Assembly (NCBI RefSeq): GCF_004197395.1
Contig: NZ_SELS01000006.1
Coordinates: forward strand, 217,397 to 281,396
DNA length: 64,000 nucleotides
DNA from: Paraburkholderia sp. UYCP14C
Lineage (GTDB): Bacteria; Pseudomonadota; Gammaproteobacteria; Burkholderiales; Burkholderiaceae
Direction of reading: 5' to 3'
Part shown: in pieces, positions 25,860 through 36,339 of the stretch
Numbering within the stretch: position 1 is the stretch's first letter
Layout: each line of letters begins with the position of its first letter
Notes under the pieces: model-generated
The model's input: the letters and a program-made list of their open reading frames with translations, nothing else
Database searches by the model: none
What the model was told of the DNA's origin: nothing
Program-made: the position numbers and the translations under genes

Positions 25860-27782
25860 TTAAACAAGATCCAGCCGCGCCCCCATCTCCACGACCCGGT
25901 TGGGAGGCAAGCCCAAATGAGCAGTCGCATCCAGTTCATTCCTGCGCAGCACAGTAAAGAGGGCTAGCAGCACGTAACGTCCTAAGCTCTTTTTCCTCTG
26001 TATGGCGAACGATTCACGCCCGAGGTAAAAGGTGGTTGTCATCGGGTCATAAGACGTACATCCCGCGTGCCGGAGTGCCTGTTCGAGAAGTTGCGGCACA
26101 TTCAGCATTTCAAGATAGCCGTAGCGTCCCTCGATTCGCACGAAGCCTTGTTCAAGGCGTTCCACCTTGAACCGTTCTATCTCTGCGACACGAGGAATCT
26201 CCTCCGTCAATAAGGTCAGCAGAATTACCTGCTCATGAAGCACCTGATTGTGCTTGAGGTGATGCAGCATGGTGGTAGGCACCGAGTCTCCTGCGGCCAT
26301 CAGAAATACACCCGTACCATGCACGCGGTGCGGCGGAGCCCAAACAATACTTGAGACAAATGAGTTCAGCGGCAGTTGCGTATCCCTGCGAGCGCGTTGC
26401 AACGCTCGCAATCCGATAAGCCATGACGTCGACACAAGGAACGTCAATGTGCCGATGGTGAGCGGCAGCCAGCCGCCTTCGGCAAACTTCATCGCGTTCG
26501 CCGCGACGAACGCCACGTCCACTACCATGAAGATGCCGGCCACGAGCGCGACGCGCCAGATCGGCCAGTTCCACCGCACGCGCGCGAATGCGGCGAACAG
26601 CATGGTCGTGATCAACATTGTCGTGGATACGGCTATACCGAAAGCGGCCGCAAGACTGTCCGAGGTGCGGAAGCCTAGCACCACCGCGATGGTCGCGACC
26701 ATCAGCACCCAGTTCAGGCCCGGCAGATAAATCTGCCCCTCTGTGCTCGACGACGTGTGCTTGACCTTCACGCGCGGCGACAGGCCAAGCTGCGCCGCCT
26801 GGCGCGTCAATGAGAACACTGCGGAAATCAGCGCCTGCGATGCGACGATGGTCGCCAACGTGGCCAGCACCACCATCGGATAGAGGCCCCAGGACGGCAC
26901 CGTCGTGTAGAACGGGCGGGCCGCCGCGCTCGCATCGCGCAGCAGCAATGCGCCCTGACCCAGATAGCTGACGGTCAGCGCGGGCAACGCGAGCCCGTAC
27001 CACGCGAGACGGATCGGCCGCGCGCCGAAGTGGCCCATGTCCGCGTACAGCGCCTCTCCGCCGGTCAGGCACAACACGACGGCGCCCAGCGCGACGAAAC
27101 CCTTGAAGCCGTTATGCGCGAAGAATTCGATACCGGTCAATGGGTTGAACGCGGCGAGGATGGCCGGAGTTTGCGCGAGCGACACCAGCCCCAAGCAGAA
27201 GATGACCACGAACCAGACTGTCAGTATCGGACCAAATGCGACCCCTACGCGTCCGGACCCCAGCGGCTGCACCGCGAATAGCGCGACCAGGATCACCACC
27301 GTGATCGGCACCGTGTAATGCGCAAAGGCGGGCGTCGCCACTTCGATCCCTTCGATCGCGCTCAGGACCGAGATCGCGGGCGTGATGACGCCGTCGCCGT
27401 AAAGCATCGCGGTGCCGAACATGGCCATGAACACCCAGCGCAACGCGCCGGCCCGCGTCACGCGTCCGGTGCGCTCGCCGACCAGCAGCGCGAGAAGCGC
27501 GAGCAGTCCGCCTTCGCCACGGTTGTCGGCCTGCATCAGCACCAGCACGTACTTGACGCTGACCATCAGCAGCAGCGACCACAGGAACAGCGAAACGACG
27601 CCGATCACGTTCGCGTACGTCGGCGCGACGCCGAGCGCGCCGCCGAAAGCGGCCTGCAATGCGTACAAGGGGCTCGTGCCGAGGTCACCGAACACGATAC
27701 CGAGCGCGGAGAGTGCGAGTGCTGCCGTTCCTGTCGCGCGATGCGCAGACGGCGAAGCCTGCATGGTGGACATGTTGTTCAT
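25860..27782 (-). CDS. kup: KUP family low-affinity potassium transporter
   Basis: 640 residues from ATG 27782 (MNNMSTMQASPSAH). The open frame continues upstream to 27899 without family similarity. The first helix carries ALGIVFGDLGTSPLYALQ, the Kup signature, followed by about 12 membrane helices (GEGGLLALLALL, YGDGVITPAISVLSAIEG, LTGGEALYADMGHFG) and a soluble C-terminal domain of about 180 residues. Kup is a K+/H+ symporter of the inner membrane, used mainly at low pH or moderate potassium. Together with kdp further along, the locus covers low- and high-affinity potassium uptake. Confidence 0.96.
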   Translation of the reverse strand: MNNMSTMQASPSAHRATGTAALALSALGIVFGDLGTSPLYALQAAFGGALGVAPTYANVIGVVSLFLWSLLLMVSVKYVLVLMQADNRGEGGLLALLALLVGERTGRVTRAGALRWVFMAMFGTAMLYGDGVITPAISVLSAIEGIEVATPAFAHYTVPITVVILVALFAVQPLGSGRVGVAFGPILTVWFVVIFCLGLVSLAQTPAILAAFNPLTGIEFFAHNGFKGFVALGAVVLCLTGGEALYADMGHFGARPIRLAWYGLALPALTVSYLGQGALLLRDASAAARPFYTTVPSWGLYPMVVLATLATIVASQALISAVFSLTRQAAQLGLSPRVKVKHTSSSTEGQIYLPGLNWVLMVATIAVVLGFRTSDSLAAAFGIAVSTTMLITTMLFAAFARVRWNWPIWRVALVAGIFMVVDVAFVAANAMKFAEGGWLPLTIGTLTFLVSTSWLIGLRALQRARRDTQLPLNSFVSSIVWAPPHRVHGTGVFLMAAGDSVPTTMLHHLKHNQVLHEQVILLTLLTEEIPRVAEIERFKVERLEQGFVRIEGRYGYLEMLNVPQLLEQALRHAGCTSYDPMTTTFYLGRESFAIQRKKSLGRYVLLALFTVLRRNELDATAHLGLPPNRVVEMGARLDLV

Positions 27783-28193
27783 GGAACTTTCATTCCGAAA
27801 GATGCCGGATGAAATCTGACCCGGCGTTGTAGCGAGTCTCCATGTTGCCTGCGCGCGCCGGGTACGACTAGCACAGTCACAGAATGCCTGGTAGAACACC
27901 TGGTCCCGGAAAGTGCACGAACTGACCGCAGATGGCTCTCTAATTCCAGGCGTCGTTAATTAAATGGTGTTCCGGATGGAAACGACCTTCGGAGCGAATT
28001 GAAAGGTAACGGTGCAGCGCCGATGAGCTGAAACGCCACTCCATGGGATCTCAACTTCATTACCTCGCCAAACATATTTACACTGATATGGATGCCTGCA
28101 AGAGACCGGCCGTTTCCCCAGCGGCCGAACGGAAGTCGTCGTCCAACGTAGCCATGACGCAGCTCTCTTTCTTCCTTTATCGGAGCCGTTCGG
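27783..28193. promoter_or_regulatory. Divergent promoter region between kup and the antiporter
   Basis: 411 bases from which kup and the CPA1 antiporter are transcribed in opposite directions. No clear -35/-10 pair or riboswitch was recognised. A GGAG element eight bases before the antiporter ATG supports the start at 28194. Confidence 0.45.
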
Positions 28194-29375
28194 ATGGACT
28201 TTAACGTTGGGCTTTTCGAAGTGCTGTTGCTGGTTTCGGCGTTGGTGGCGATGCTCGTGCGGCGCTTGCATATGCCGTATAGCGTTGGTTTGGTCATAGC
28301 AGGCATCAGCTTCTCCTTTCTGGCATCTTCCAGATTTCCCGATACTCCCCTCAACAAGGATTTCATTTACAACGTACTCTTGCCACCGCTGATCTTTGAG
28401 GCGGCGTTTCACATGCGGTGGGACGAAGTACGCAGAGATTTCGCCGTCGTCCAGACCTTGGCCATCATCGGGGTTCTCCTGTCGGCTGGCGTGACCGCGA
28501 TAGGCATGCACTACCTCTTGCATTGGGAATGGATTAGCGGGTGGCTTTTCGGCACGTTGATTTCCGCCACGGATCCAGTATCCGTCCTTGCACTGTTCAA
28601 GGACACCGGCGTAGCGGGCCGCTTCAGGCATCTGATGGAAGCGGAGAGCCTCTTCAACGACGGGACTGCAGCCGCCGCTTTCCGGGTCACACTCGCATTT
28701 GTTGCCGGCGCGCACGTCGACCTGGTCGCCGTGCTCAAGATTTCTGGCGTGGTCATTCTTGGGTCGGTCTTTTGCGGACTGCTGATCGGCAATATAGCGC
28801 TATCGCTGCTTCACCGCGCCGACGATCACCTCGTCGAGATTACGTTTGCAATGATCGCGGCCTATGGCTCGTTTCTGCTGGCTGAGAGCCTTCACTTGTC
28901 CGGCGTACTGGCGACGCTGATCGCGGGCCTTGTGATGGGCAGCCGTAACGCGGTTGATCCGATGACAGAGCGAGGACGGCAAGCCGTTGAGACCGTGTTG
29001 GAGTACGCGGTCTTTGCCGCGAATTCCTTCATTTTTCTCTTTATCGGAATTCAGCAGGTGCACCGGAAGTACGACACTGTATGGGTATCGATAGCCATCG
29101 CCGTGGTGGTCGTGATGCTGGCACGCGCTGTAGCCGTGTACCTGTGTTGTGTTCTTTTCTCGCGTTCGACGCTTCAAATAGAAATGCGACACCAACATAT
29201 ACTGTTCTGGGGAGGACTGCGCGGCGCTCTGGCATTGGCTCTCGCCATGAGTCTGTCGTCCGGCGTTCCTCGTCGTGAGGAAATCGTGACGGTGTGCTTT
29301 GCGGTGGTGGCCTTTTCAATCTTCGTTCAGGGCACGACGATGACAGCATTTCTCCGGCGATTGAGGATCATATAG
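28194..29375 (+). CDS. CPA1-family Na+/H+ (or K+/H+) antiporter
   Basis: 393 residues with about 11-12 membrane helices and almost no cytoplasmic tail. Conserved parts are LLPPLIFEAAFHMRWDEVR, ISATDPVSVLALFKDTG (the unwound-helix Asp motif), EAESLFNDGTA with the ion-site Asp, and FWGGLRGALALALA. This is the NhaP/YjcE-like group that exchanges Na+ or K+ for protons across the inner membrane. The start at 28194 has GGAG eight bases upstream. It stands next to potassium genes and may balance cation load. Confidence 0.93.
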   Translation: MDFNVGLFEVLLLVSALVAMLVRRLHMPYSVGLVIAGISFSFLASSRFPDTPLNKDFIYNVLLPPLIFEAAFHMRWDEVRRDFAVVQTLAIIGVLLSAGVTAIGMHYLLHWEWISGWLFGTLISATDPVSVLALFKDTGVAGRFRHLMEAESLFNDGTAAAAFRVTLAFVAGAHVDLVAVLKISGVVILGSVFCGLLIGNIALSLLHRADDHLVEITFAMIAAYGSFLLAESLHLSGVLATLIAGLVMGSRNAVDPMTERGRQAVETVLEYAVFAANSFIFLFIGIQQVHRKYDTVWVSIAIAVVVVMLARAVAVYLCCVLFSRSTLQIEMRHQHILFWGGLRGALALALAMSLSSGVPRREEIVTVCFAVVAFSIFVQGTTMTAFLRRLRII

Positions 29376-29397
29376 CGCCCCAGCAGCGCGTATCGAA

Positions 29398-29814
29398 TCA
29401 GTGCAGCATCGTGACGGGTATCGAAGACCAGCGCCACAACCTCGCGAGTACAGTCCATCTGTGAAAAAAACCGAGGTGGCTTGCGTCCAGCACTACGATG
29501 TCGGCATGATCTTTGGCCGCGTATTGAGCGATGGTTCGCTCAGGTGGCCCGAAAACGCGCTTCCAGGTGTAGGGAACACCGGCATCGTCGAGGACCGCAC
29601 AGGTTTGCATCAGTGCATCACGTGCTCGCTCCTTCTCGGATCGATGCAACTCCGAGCGCGAATGAAACGCTCCTGAGCGACCTTGCGCCAGGTCATCGAG
29701 CACTTCGATCACTTCCACCTCGGACACGCACTTCTCGGCAAACAGGAACGCTCCATGACGAGCCGCTTCGGTTGCGTCCTTGTCACCTAGCACGGGAATA
29801 AGCAGTTTCAGCAA
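29398..29814 (-). CDS. Universal stress protein (UspA family)
   Basis: 138 residues from a TTG start at 29814, chosen because GGAGG lies six bases upstream and because the family begins exactly there (LLKLLIPVLGDKDATEAARHG). The frame upstream to 29904 has no Usp-like sequence. Single Usp domain; the C-terminal ATP loop G2xG9xG(S/T) is not intact (HADIVVLDASHLGFFHRWTVLARL), so it is probably of the UspA type that does not bind ATP. It lies downstream of kdpE on the same strand (132-base gap). KdpD itself contains a Usp domain, so a role in potassium signalling is possible but not shown. Confidence 0.85.
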   Translation of the reverse strand: MLKLLIPVLGDKDATEAARHGAFLFAEKCVSEVEVIEVLDDLAQGRSGAFHSRSELHRSEKERARDALMQTCAVLDDAGVPYTWKRVFGPPERTIAQYAAKDHADIVVLDASHLGFFHRWTVLARLWRWSSIPVTMLH

Positions 29815-29946
29815 AGCAGGCCTCCAGTCCAAGTATCGAGCGCCGATACCCTGATTGAAGCACGGACGTTCCCGGAATGCTGTAAAAGCACGGGTGCAAC
29901 GCATAAAAATGTCGTCAAAACAGGCAGCATTGCAAGCCGGTAGCGC

Positions 29947-30639
29947 TCAAACGATCAGGCGATACCCAATCCCCGTCTCGGTCACGAGGTGCTCGGGCTT
30001 TGAGGGGTCACGCTCGAGCTTTTGCCGAAGATGAGCCATGTAGATCCTCAGATAGTGCAGACTTTGCGCATGAGCCGGTCCCCAGACCTCCTGCAGCAGT
30101 TCGCAATGCGTCATCACGAGACCTGCGTGACGAACGAGCGCAACGAGCAGCCGGTACTCGACTGGCGTCAAATGGACGTGCTCACGGCCGCAACGCACCA
30201 TTCGGGCCGACAGGTCGACCGTGACCGAACCGAACGAGACGCTGGCGGATTGCGCGACCACGCACCGGTTATATCTGCGCAGCAGGGCACGAATGCGAGC
30301 CTCCAGCTCGGCAATACTGAACGGTTTCGTCAGATAATCGTCCGCCCCGGCGTCTAGCGCCGTAACCTTTTCCTGATCCCCAGCCTGATCCGACAGCACG
30401 ATGATCGGCACGTCGGACCAGCCGCGCAGTTGACGAATTACGTCGATCCCGCCGAGATTCTCCAGTCCGGGATCGACAATGACCAGATCCGGTCGCACAC
30501 TCGCCGTGATGGCTATACCCTGCGGTCCTGTGTCGGCATTCAGGACGCGCATCGCCTCGGTTTCCAGCGAGGTTCGCACATAGCGGCGCAAATGCCTGTC
30601 GCCCTCGATCAGCAGCACTGTGGCGATTGGATCGCTCAT
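29947..30639 (-). CDS. kdpE: KdpE-type response regulator with altered acidic pocket
   Basis: 230 residues: receiver domain (1-120) and OmpR-type winged helix (HVHLTPVEYRLLVALVRHAG ... YMAHLRQKLERDP). Phosphoacceptor Asp56, Ser83 and Lys105 are in place. The usual acidic pair near the N-terminus, Glu-Asp in E. coli KdpE, is Glu12-Gly13 (LLIEGDRH), so the Mg-binding Asp is missing unless Asp14 substitutes. The start overlaps the kdpD stop by four bases (ATGA). It should activate the kdp promoter at low potassium after phosphotransfer from KdpD; phosphorylation may be weakened here. Confidence 0.95.
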   Translation of the reverse strand: MSDPIATVLLIEGDRHLRRYVRTSLETEAMRVLNADTGPQGIAITASVRPDLVIVDPGLENLGGIDVIRQLRGWSDVPIIVLSDQAGDQEKVTALDAGADDYLTKPFSIAELEARIRALLRRYNRCVVAQSASVSFGSVTVDLSARMVRCGREHVHLTPVEYRLLVALVRHAGLVMTHCELLQEVWGPAHAQSLHYLRIYMAHLRQKLERDPSKPEHLVTETGIGYRLIV

Positions 30640-33464
30640 GACGCTGGGACGTCATTGATGGCATCACCGGAGACGGTCCGCGACGTCTCCTGTGACGTGC
30701 CTTTACTGAGAGCATCGGCAGCCCCGGGTCCCGCCGGGGGTGTCTCATCGGCCGGCAACATGAACCAGAAACAGGCGCCGAGCACGCTCCCGTTCGGATC
30801 GGTGCGGTTCGCCGCGCCAATCTTTCCTCCGTGCGCATCGACGATCGCGCGGCAAATGGCAAGACCCAGTCCTATGCCGGGCAACGCCGACTCTTTCTCG
30901 CCGCGGGTGAACTTGTCGAATACGCGGGACTCCATGCCCGGGGACAGACCCGGTCCGCTGTCTTCGACATTGACTTTCACGTAGCGGTGCTCGTGCTCCT
31001 CGACGACCGCGGCACTGACGGCGAGGGGTGAACCGGCGGGTGTGTACTTCGCGGCATTGTCGAACAGATTGGCGAGGAGCCGTTCCACCAGTACGGCATC
31101 GAGCCGGACCAGCGGCAAACCGTGCGGCACATGTGTAGTCACCTGACGGCCCGAGAGCAGACGGCGCGAAGCGGCCAGCGCGGCGCCGATCAACTCTTCC
31201 AGCGATGACCATTGTCGGTTCAGGCGCATGCTGCCTTCCTGCAGACGGACCATGTCGAGCAGGTTGGTCACAATGCCCGTCATCCGCATCGCCTCGTCGT
31301 AGATCCCTTCGGCGAGTTCATTGGTATCCGGATGCCTCGCCTTCTCACCGCGGCCCGGTTCCGCCAGTAAAGAGGCGAAGCCCACGATCGCGGTCAACGG
31401 CGTACGCAAATCGTGCGAGATCGCCGACAGCAATGAATTTCGCAGACGTTCCGATTCCATGCTGATCAGCGCGTCCTGTGCTATCTCGACATAGTGAACG
31501 CGCTCGAGCGCGAGGGCGATCTGGGCCGCAAACGTGTCGAGCATTCGGCGCTGTTCCGGTATTGCAAATTCTCCCGTGCCTGCAGAGAGCAGCGCGAGGA
31601 CGCCCCGTGTGCGCATCGGTGCGCGCAACGGCAGATAGAGTGCCGCGGCTGCGGGCAGCGTCTCGGTTCCGTGGCCGGCAGGCTTTTGCTGGTCATAAAC
31701 CCATTGCGCGATATCACAATCGAGATCGCCCCCGGTCAGCGTGACAGTCGGGTCCGGATTTTCGACCTTCTGCCGCACCTTTTCGGCGCTATCGGGCAAC
31801 AGGATGGCGACGCGCACCTGGAATACCTCGACGACATGCCGCGTACCGATCTCAAGGATCTGGTCGGTCGTGAGGGCTGCGCCCAGCTCGCGCGTCATCG
31901 CGAACATGGCGTCGGTCCGGCGCTCACGCATCGTCGCCATACGGGCCTGTCTGCGCAGACTGGACGTCAGATGGCTGATCGTCAGTGACGTTACGAGCAT
32001 GACCGCGAACGTCAGCAGATACTGTGTGTCCGATACGGAAAACGACAGCCGGGGTGGTACGAAAAAAAAGTCGAATGCCGCGACGCCAAGAAACGAAAGC
32101 AGCACGCCGGGTCCGCGCCCTAAACGCGCCGCCGCGAAAACCGTCCCGAGCAGATACAGCATGACGAGATTGGCAAGCGCGATGTGGTCGACGAACACAC
32201 TGGCGAAAGCCGTAATCACCGCGCAGATCGCTGCCGCGTACAGGTAAGAAGTGACCGGGGCGCCGCGCCGGTTCTCACCCGGCGCGGCAAAGCTGCCCGC
32301 CGCGCCGCGAGGCGCGGCGGATTCGCGCGCCGCGCCTGAATTGATCAGCGTGACATCAATGTCGCGCGCGGCCCGGATCACACGCTCGGCCGTGGACCAT
32401 CCGAGCCAGCCGCGCCAGCCACGCAACTCGACCGTTCCTACGACAAGCTTCGACACATTGCGCATGCGCGCATAGGCAACCAGCGTTTGGGCAACCTGCT
32501 CGCCCTGCAAGGTAACGGTTTCTGCGCCGAGTTCGGCGGCAAGCTTGAGCACGTCGAGCGTTCGTCCGCGTATTGCGTCGGGCAGCCGCTGAAGTTTGGG
32601 CGTCTCGACATAGACGGCCAGCCAGTCGGCCTTCAGGTTCGATGCGAGGCGAGCTGCCGCGCGTACGAGATTGCCGCTCTCCGGTCCGGCACCGACGCAC
32701 ACGATGATGCGCTCGCGGGCCTGCCAGATACGCTCGATCGACTGATCCGCACGATACTCGCGCATCTGCGCATCGACGCGGTCCGCGGTGCGGCGCAACG
32801 CCAGTTCGCGCAGCGCGATCAGATTGCCCTTGCGGAAGAAATTTCGCACGGCCTGCTCGGCCTGCTGCGCCATATACACCTTGCCTTCACGCAGGCGATC
32901 GAGCAGTTCCTCTGGCGGCAGGTCGACCAGCGTCACTTCGTCGGCGAGATCGAACACGCGGTCGGGTACCGTTTCCCACACGCGGATGCCTGTGATCTGC
33001 CCGACCACGTCGTTCAGGCTCTCGAGATGCTGAACGTTGACGGTCGTGTATACGTCGATGCCGGCGTCGAGCAACTCCTGCACATCCTGCCAGCGCTTCA
33101 GATGCCGGCTGCCCTGGACATTCGAATGCGCCAGCTCGTCGACGAGAATCAGCTGCGGCTTGCGTGCGAGTGCGGTATCGAGATCGAACTCGGCAAGCAG
33201 CCGCCCGCGATATTCGATCCGCGCGGGCGCAATGACCTCCAGCCCCTCGATCAGCGCGAGCGTCTCCTTGCGTCCATGCGTCTCGACGACCCCGACGACG
33301 ACATCGACGCCTTCATCCTTACGGTATCTGGCGGCCTGCAACATCGCGAACGTCTTGCCGACTCCGGCCGATGCGCCAAAGAACACCTTGAGCCGGCCGC
33401 GCTGGCTTTTTTCTTCATCGCGCTGGATGCGGTCCAGCAGTTCGTCGGGATCGGGCCGGTTCAT
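30636..33464 (-). CDS. kdpD: Potassium sensor histidine kinase KdpD
   Basis: 942 residues. N-terminal KdpD domain with Walker A (FFGASAGVGKTFAMLQAARY) and DELAHSNVQGSRHLKRWQDV; Usp domain (about 255-375); four membrane helices (about 400-500); GAF domain; HisKA with His684 in SAISHDLRTPLTAIVG; HATPase with LFDNAAKYTPAG and GIGLGLAICRAIVDAHGG. It senses low potassium or osmotic change at the inner membrane and phosphorylates KdpE. It lies 84 bases after kdpC and overlaps kdpE. Confidence 0.98.
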   Translation of the reverse strand: MNRPDPDELLDRIQRDEEKSQRGRLKVFFGASAGVGKTFAMLQAARYRKDEGVDVVVGVVETHGRKETLALIEGLEVIAPARIEYRGRLLAEFDLDTALARKPQLILVDELAHSNVQGSRHLKRWQDVQELLDAGIDVYTTVNVQHLESLNDVVGQITGIRVWETVPDRVFDLADEVTLVDLPPEELLDRLREGKVYMAQQAEQAVRNFFRKGNLIALRELALRRTADRVDAQMREYRADQSIERIWQARERIIVCVGAGPESGNLVRAAARLASNLKADWLAVYVETPKLQRLPDAIRGRTLDVLKLAAELGAETVTLQGEQVAQTLVAYARMRNVSKLVVGTVELRGWRGWLGWSTAERVIRAARDIDVTLINSGAARESAAPRGAAGSFAAPGENRRGAPVTSYLYAAAICAVITAFASVFVDHIALANLVMLYLLGTVFAAARLGRGPGVLLSFLGVAAFDFFFVPPRLSFSVSDTQYLLTFAVMLVTSLTISHLTSSLRRQARMATMRERRTDAMFAMTRELGAALTTDQILEIGTRHVVEVFQVRVAILLPDSAEKVRQKVENPDPTVTLTGGDLDCDIAQWVYDQQKPAGHGTETLPAAAALYLPLRAPMRTRGVLALLSAGTGEFAIPEQRRMLDTFAAQIALALERVHYVEIAQDALISMESERLRNSLLSAISHDLRTPLTAIVGFASLLAEPGRGEKARHPDTNELAEGIYDEAMRMTGIVTNLLDMVRLQEGSMRLNRQWSSLEELIGAALAASRRLLSGRQVTTHVPHGLPLVRLDAVLVERLLANLFDNAAKYTPAGSPLAVSAAVVEEHEHRYVKVNVEDSGPGLSPGMESRVFDKFTRGEKESALPGIGLGLAICRAIVDAHGGKIGAANRTDPNGSVLGACFWFMLPADETPPAGPGAADALSKGTSQETSRTVSGDAINDVPAS

Positions 33465-33548
33465 CGCACCCCCTGCGGGTTATCCCGTCATCATGTCGTT
33501 GAGGCTCATACGCTGGCCATGTGCCATGCGCTGTTCGCGTGGAAAAAC

Positions 33549-34130
33549 TCACTGCATCGGCTTGAGCTGGTCGAGCGCGAGATTGAGTTTCAGCACGTTC
33601 ACTCGCCGCTCGCCCAACACGCCAAGTTGCCGCCCCGACGTGTTCTGTGCGATCAGCGCATCGACCTGCTGCTCGGACAACCCGCGCGCCTTCGCCACGC
33701 GAGCCGTCTGATAGGCAGCGGCAGCCGGTGAAATATCCGGATCGAGGCCGCTACCCGACGACGTGACCAGATCGACAGGCGCGAGAGCTGTGTTCGACGG
33801 ATCGGCATCGTGAAGCGCCGCGAGGCGTCCCTTCACTTCATCGGCGAGCGCCGGGTTGGTGGCGCTGAGGTTCGAGCCGCCCGAGTTTTGCGCGTTGTAC
33901 GGGTTCGGCGTCGTGGCCGACAGCCGTCCCCAGAAGTAATAGGGCGCATCGAACTGCTGGCCGATGATTTCCGAGCCGACCGGCTTGCCGTCCTTGTCGA
34001 TGAAGCTGCCGTTGGCCTGATGCGGAAACAGCAACTGCCCGACCGCCGTGACGAGGAGCGGATAGACGATGCCCGTGATCACCGTCAGGAACAAAAAGAG
34101 AACCAGCACGGGGCGCAATGAATTCTTCAT
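33549..34130 (-). CDS. kdpC: Potassium-transporting ATPase KdpC subunit
   Basis: 193 residues, normal length. One N-terminal membrane helix ([27 protein letters not shown]) followed by a periplasmic domain with [32 protein letters not shown] and [13 protein letters not shown], all KdpC hallmarks. KdpC stabilises the KdpA/KdpB complex. It lies 45 bases after kdpB. Confidence 0.98.
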   Translation of the reverse strand: MKNSLRPVLVLFLFLTVITGIVYPLLVTAVGQLLFPHQANGSFIDKDGKPVGSEIIGQQFDAPYYFWGRLSATTPNPYNAQNSGGSNLSATNPALADEVKGRLAALHDADPSNTALAPVDLVTSSGSGLDPDISPAAAAYQTARVAKARGLSEQQVDALIAQNTSGRQLGVLGERRVNVLKLNLALDQLKPMQ

Positions 34131-34175
34131 GGTCGTCTACTCAATCGTTCTTTCAGCCAAGGTTTTCCACGCGCC

Positions 34176-36326
34176 TTAGACCCATCCAAACGCAGCCAGC
34201 ACCATGTCGATCAACTTGATGAACGGAAACGGCAGAACGATACCGCCGAGGCCATAGATCAGCAGGTTGCGCCGCAGCAGGGCGGCGGCACCCAGTGCAC
34301 GATATCTGACACCCTTGAGCGCAAGCGGAATCAGGAACACGATGATCAGCGCATTGAAAATCACCGCCGACAGAATTGCCGACGCCGGGGACGCAAGATG
34401 CATGACGTCCAGTACACGCAGTTGCGGGTAGGTCGAAGCGAATGCGGCCGGAATGATCGCGAAGTATTTCGCAACGTCATTGGCGATCGAGAACGTCGTC
34501 AGCGATCCGCGCGTCATCAGCATCTGTTTGCCGATCTCGACGATCTCGATCAGCTTGGTCGGATTCGAGTCGAGGTCGACCATGTTGCCGGCTTCCTTGG
34601 CGGCCTGGGTGCCGGAGTTCATCGCCACCGCAACGTCGGCCTGCGCGAGCGCGGGAGCATCATTGGTGCCATCGCCTGTCATCGCGACCAGCCGTCCGTC
34701 GGACTGATGCCCTCGAATCATCTTCAGTTTGGCCTCGGGCGTCGCCTCGGCCAGGAAGTCATCGACGCCGGCTTCCGCTGCAATCGCCGCAGCCGTCAGC
34801 CGGTTGTCGCCGGTAATCATCACGGTCTTGATGCCCATCTTGCGCAGTTCCGCAAAGCGCTCCTTGATACCACCCTTGACGATATCCTTCAGTTCGATCA
34901 CACCCAGTACGCGGGCTGGACCACTATCCGCGCTGTCGTGACCGCCCGGCTTGTCGGCGACCACCAGCGGGGTACTGCCGCGCCGCGCAATATCCGTTAC
35001 AGCGTTGTTGACTTCCGCCAGATAACGGCCACCGTGCGCCTCGACATACTGCTTCACGGCCTCGGATGCACCCTTGCGGATTTCGCGGTTGGGCAGATCC
35101 ACGCCGCTCATCCGTGTTTGTGCGGTAAATCCGAGAAAGGTCGCATGCAGCGACGCCATGTCGCGCTCGCGGATATTGAAGCGCTGCTTCGCCAGCACCG
35201 CAATGCTACGGCCTTCCGGCGTATCGTCCGCGAGCGACGCGAGTTGCGCCGCATCAGCCAGATCGTGCTCCGACACACCGGGTGCCGGTATGAAGGCAGA
35301 CGCCTGGCGATTGCCGAGAGTGATCGTGCCCGTCTTGTCGAGCAGCAGCACGTCGACGTCGCCGGCCGCCTCGACGGCGCGGCCCGACGTCGCGATCACG
35401 TTCGCCTGCATCATCCGGCTCATCCCCGCGACCCCGATCGCCGACAACAGACCGCCAATGGTGGTGGGGATCAGACAGACCAGAAGAGCGACAAGTGCGG
35501 TGATCGTCACCACCTGACCCGCTTTCGCGACTTCGACGGAGAACATCGAAAACGGCAGTAGCGTCGCGGTGGCGAACAGAAGCACGAGCGTCAGCGCAAC
35601 CAGCAGGATCGTCAGCGCGATCTCGTTCGGGGTCTTCTGCCGCTTGGCTCCTTCGACCATCGCGATCATCCGGTCGAGGAAGGCTTCACCGGGATTGACC
35701 GACACCCTCACGACGATCCAGTCCGACAGCACGCGCGTGCCGCCCGTCACCGACGAAAAGTCGCCGCCGGACTCACGGATGACCGGCGCGGACTCGCCCG
35801 TGATCGCCGACTCGTCGACCGACGCAACGCCCTCGATGACATCGCCGTCAGCCGGAATCGTGTCTCCTGCCTCGATCAGCACGACATCGCCCTTGCGCAG
35901 ATCGGTCGATGCCATGACGCGCACGGGTGCTTTCGGGTGCGGTTCGTTGAGCTTCTTGGCCATCACGTTGTGCTTGGCGCTGCGCAGCGACGCCGCCTGC
36001 GCTTTCGAGCGCCCTTCCGCAAGCGCCTCGGCGAAGTTGGCGAACAGCACGGTGAACCACAGCCACAACGTAATGGCGAGGATAAATCCAGCAGGCGCCT
36101 CGGCCTGCCCGGCGAGCGCCGCGAACCAGAGGATGGTCGTAAGAATGCTGCCCACGTACACGCAGAACATCACCGGATTGCGCAACTGAGTACGTGGCGT
36201 CAGCTTTCTGAACGAATCGACGATCGCCGGCTTCACGAGCACCGGATCGAACATCGAGCGCGCCGCGGTACGTGCCTGGCCAAGATTATCAGGACGATGG
36301 GCAGGCGGTTGAATGGAAGTGGTCAT
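34176..36326 (-). CDS. kdpB: Potassium-transporting P-type ATPase KdpB subunit
   Basis: 716 residues, about 30 longer than E. coli KdpB because of an N-terminal lead ([16 protein letters not shown]). P-type ATPase motifs: [23 protein letters not shown] (actuator domain TGES), Asp330 in [11 protein letters not shown] (phosphorylated Asp), [17 protein letters not shown] (hinge). It hydrolyses ATP to drive potassium through KdpA in the inner membrane. It is separated from kdpA by only 13 bases. Confidence 0.98.
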   Translation of the reverse strand: MTTSIQPPAHRPDNLGQARTAARSMFDPVLVKPAIVDSFRKLTPRTQLRNPVMFCVYVGSILTTILWFAALAGQAEAPAGFILAITLWLWFTVLFANFAEALAEGRSKAQAASLRSAKHNVMAKKLNEPHPKAPVRVMASTDLRKGDVVLIEAGDTIPADGDVIEGVASVDESAITGESAPVIRESGGDFSSVTGGTRVLSDWIVVRVSVNPGEAFLDRMIAMVEGAKRQKTPNEIALTILLVALTLVLLFATATLLPFSMFSVEVAKAGQVVTITALVALLVCLIPTTIGGLLSAIGVAGMSRMMQANVIATSGRAVEAAGDVDVLLLDKTGTITLGNRQASAFIPAPGVSEHDLADAAQLASLADDTPEGRSIAVLAKQRFNIRERDMASLHATFLGFTAQTRMSGVDLPNREIRKGASEAVKQYVEAHGGRYLAEVNNAVTDIARRGSTPLVVADKPGGHDSADSGPARVLGVIELKDIVKGGIKERFAELRKMGIKTVMITGDNRLTAAAIAAEAGVDDFLAEATPEAKLKMIRGHQSDGRLVAMTGDGTNDAPALAQADVAVAMNSGTQAAKEAGNMVDLDSNPTKLIEIVEIGKQMLMTRGSLTTFSIANDVAKYFAIIPAAFASTYPQLRVLDVMHLASPASAILSAVIFNALIIVFLIPLALKGVRYRALGAAALLRRNLLIYGLGGIVLPFPFIKLIDMVLAAFGWV

Positions 36327-36339
36327 GCTTTCCTCGAAT

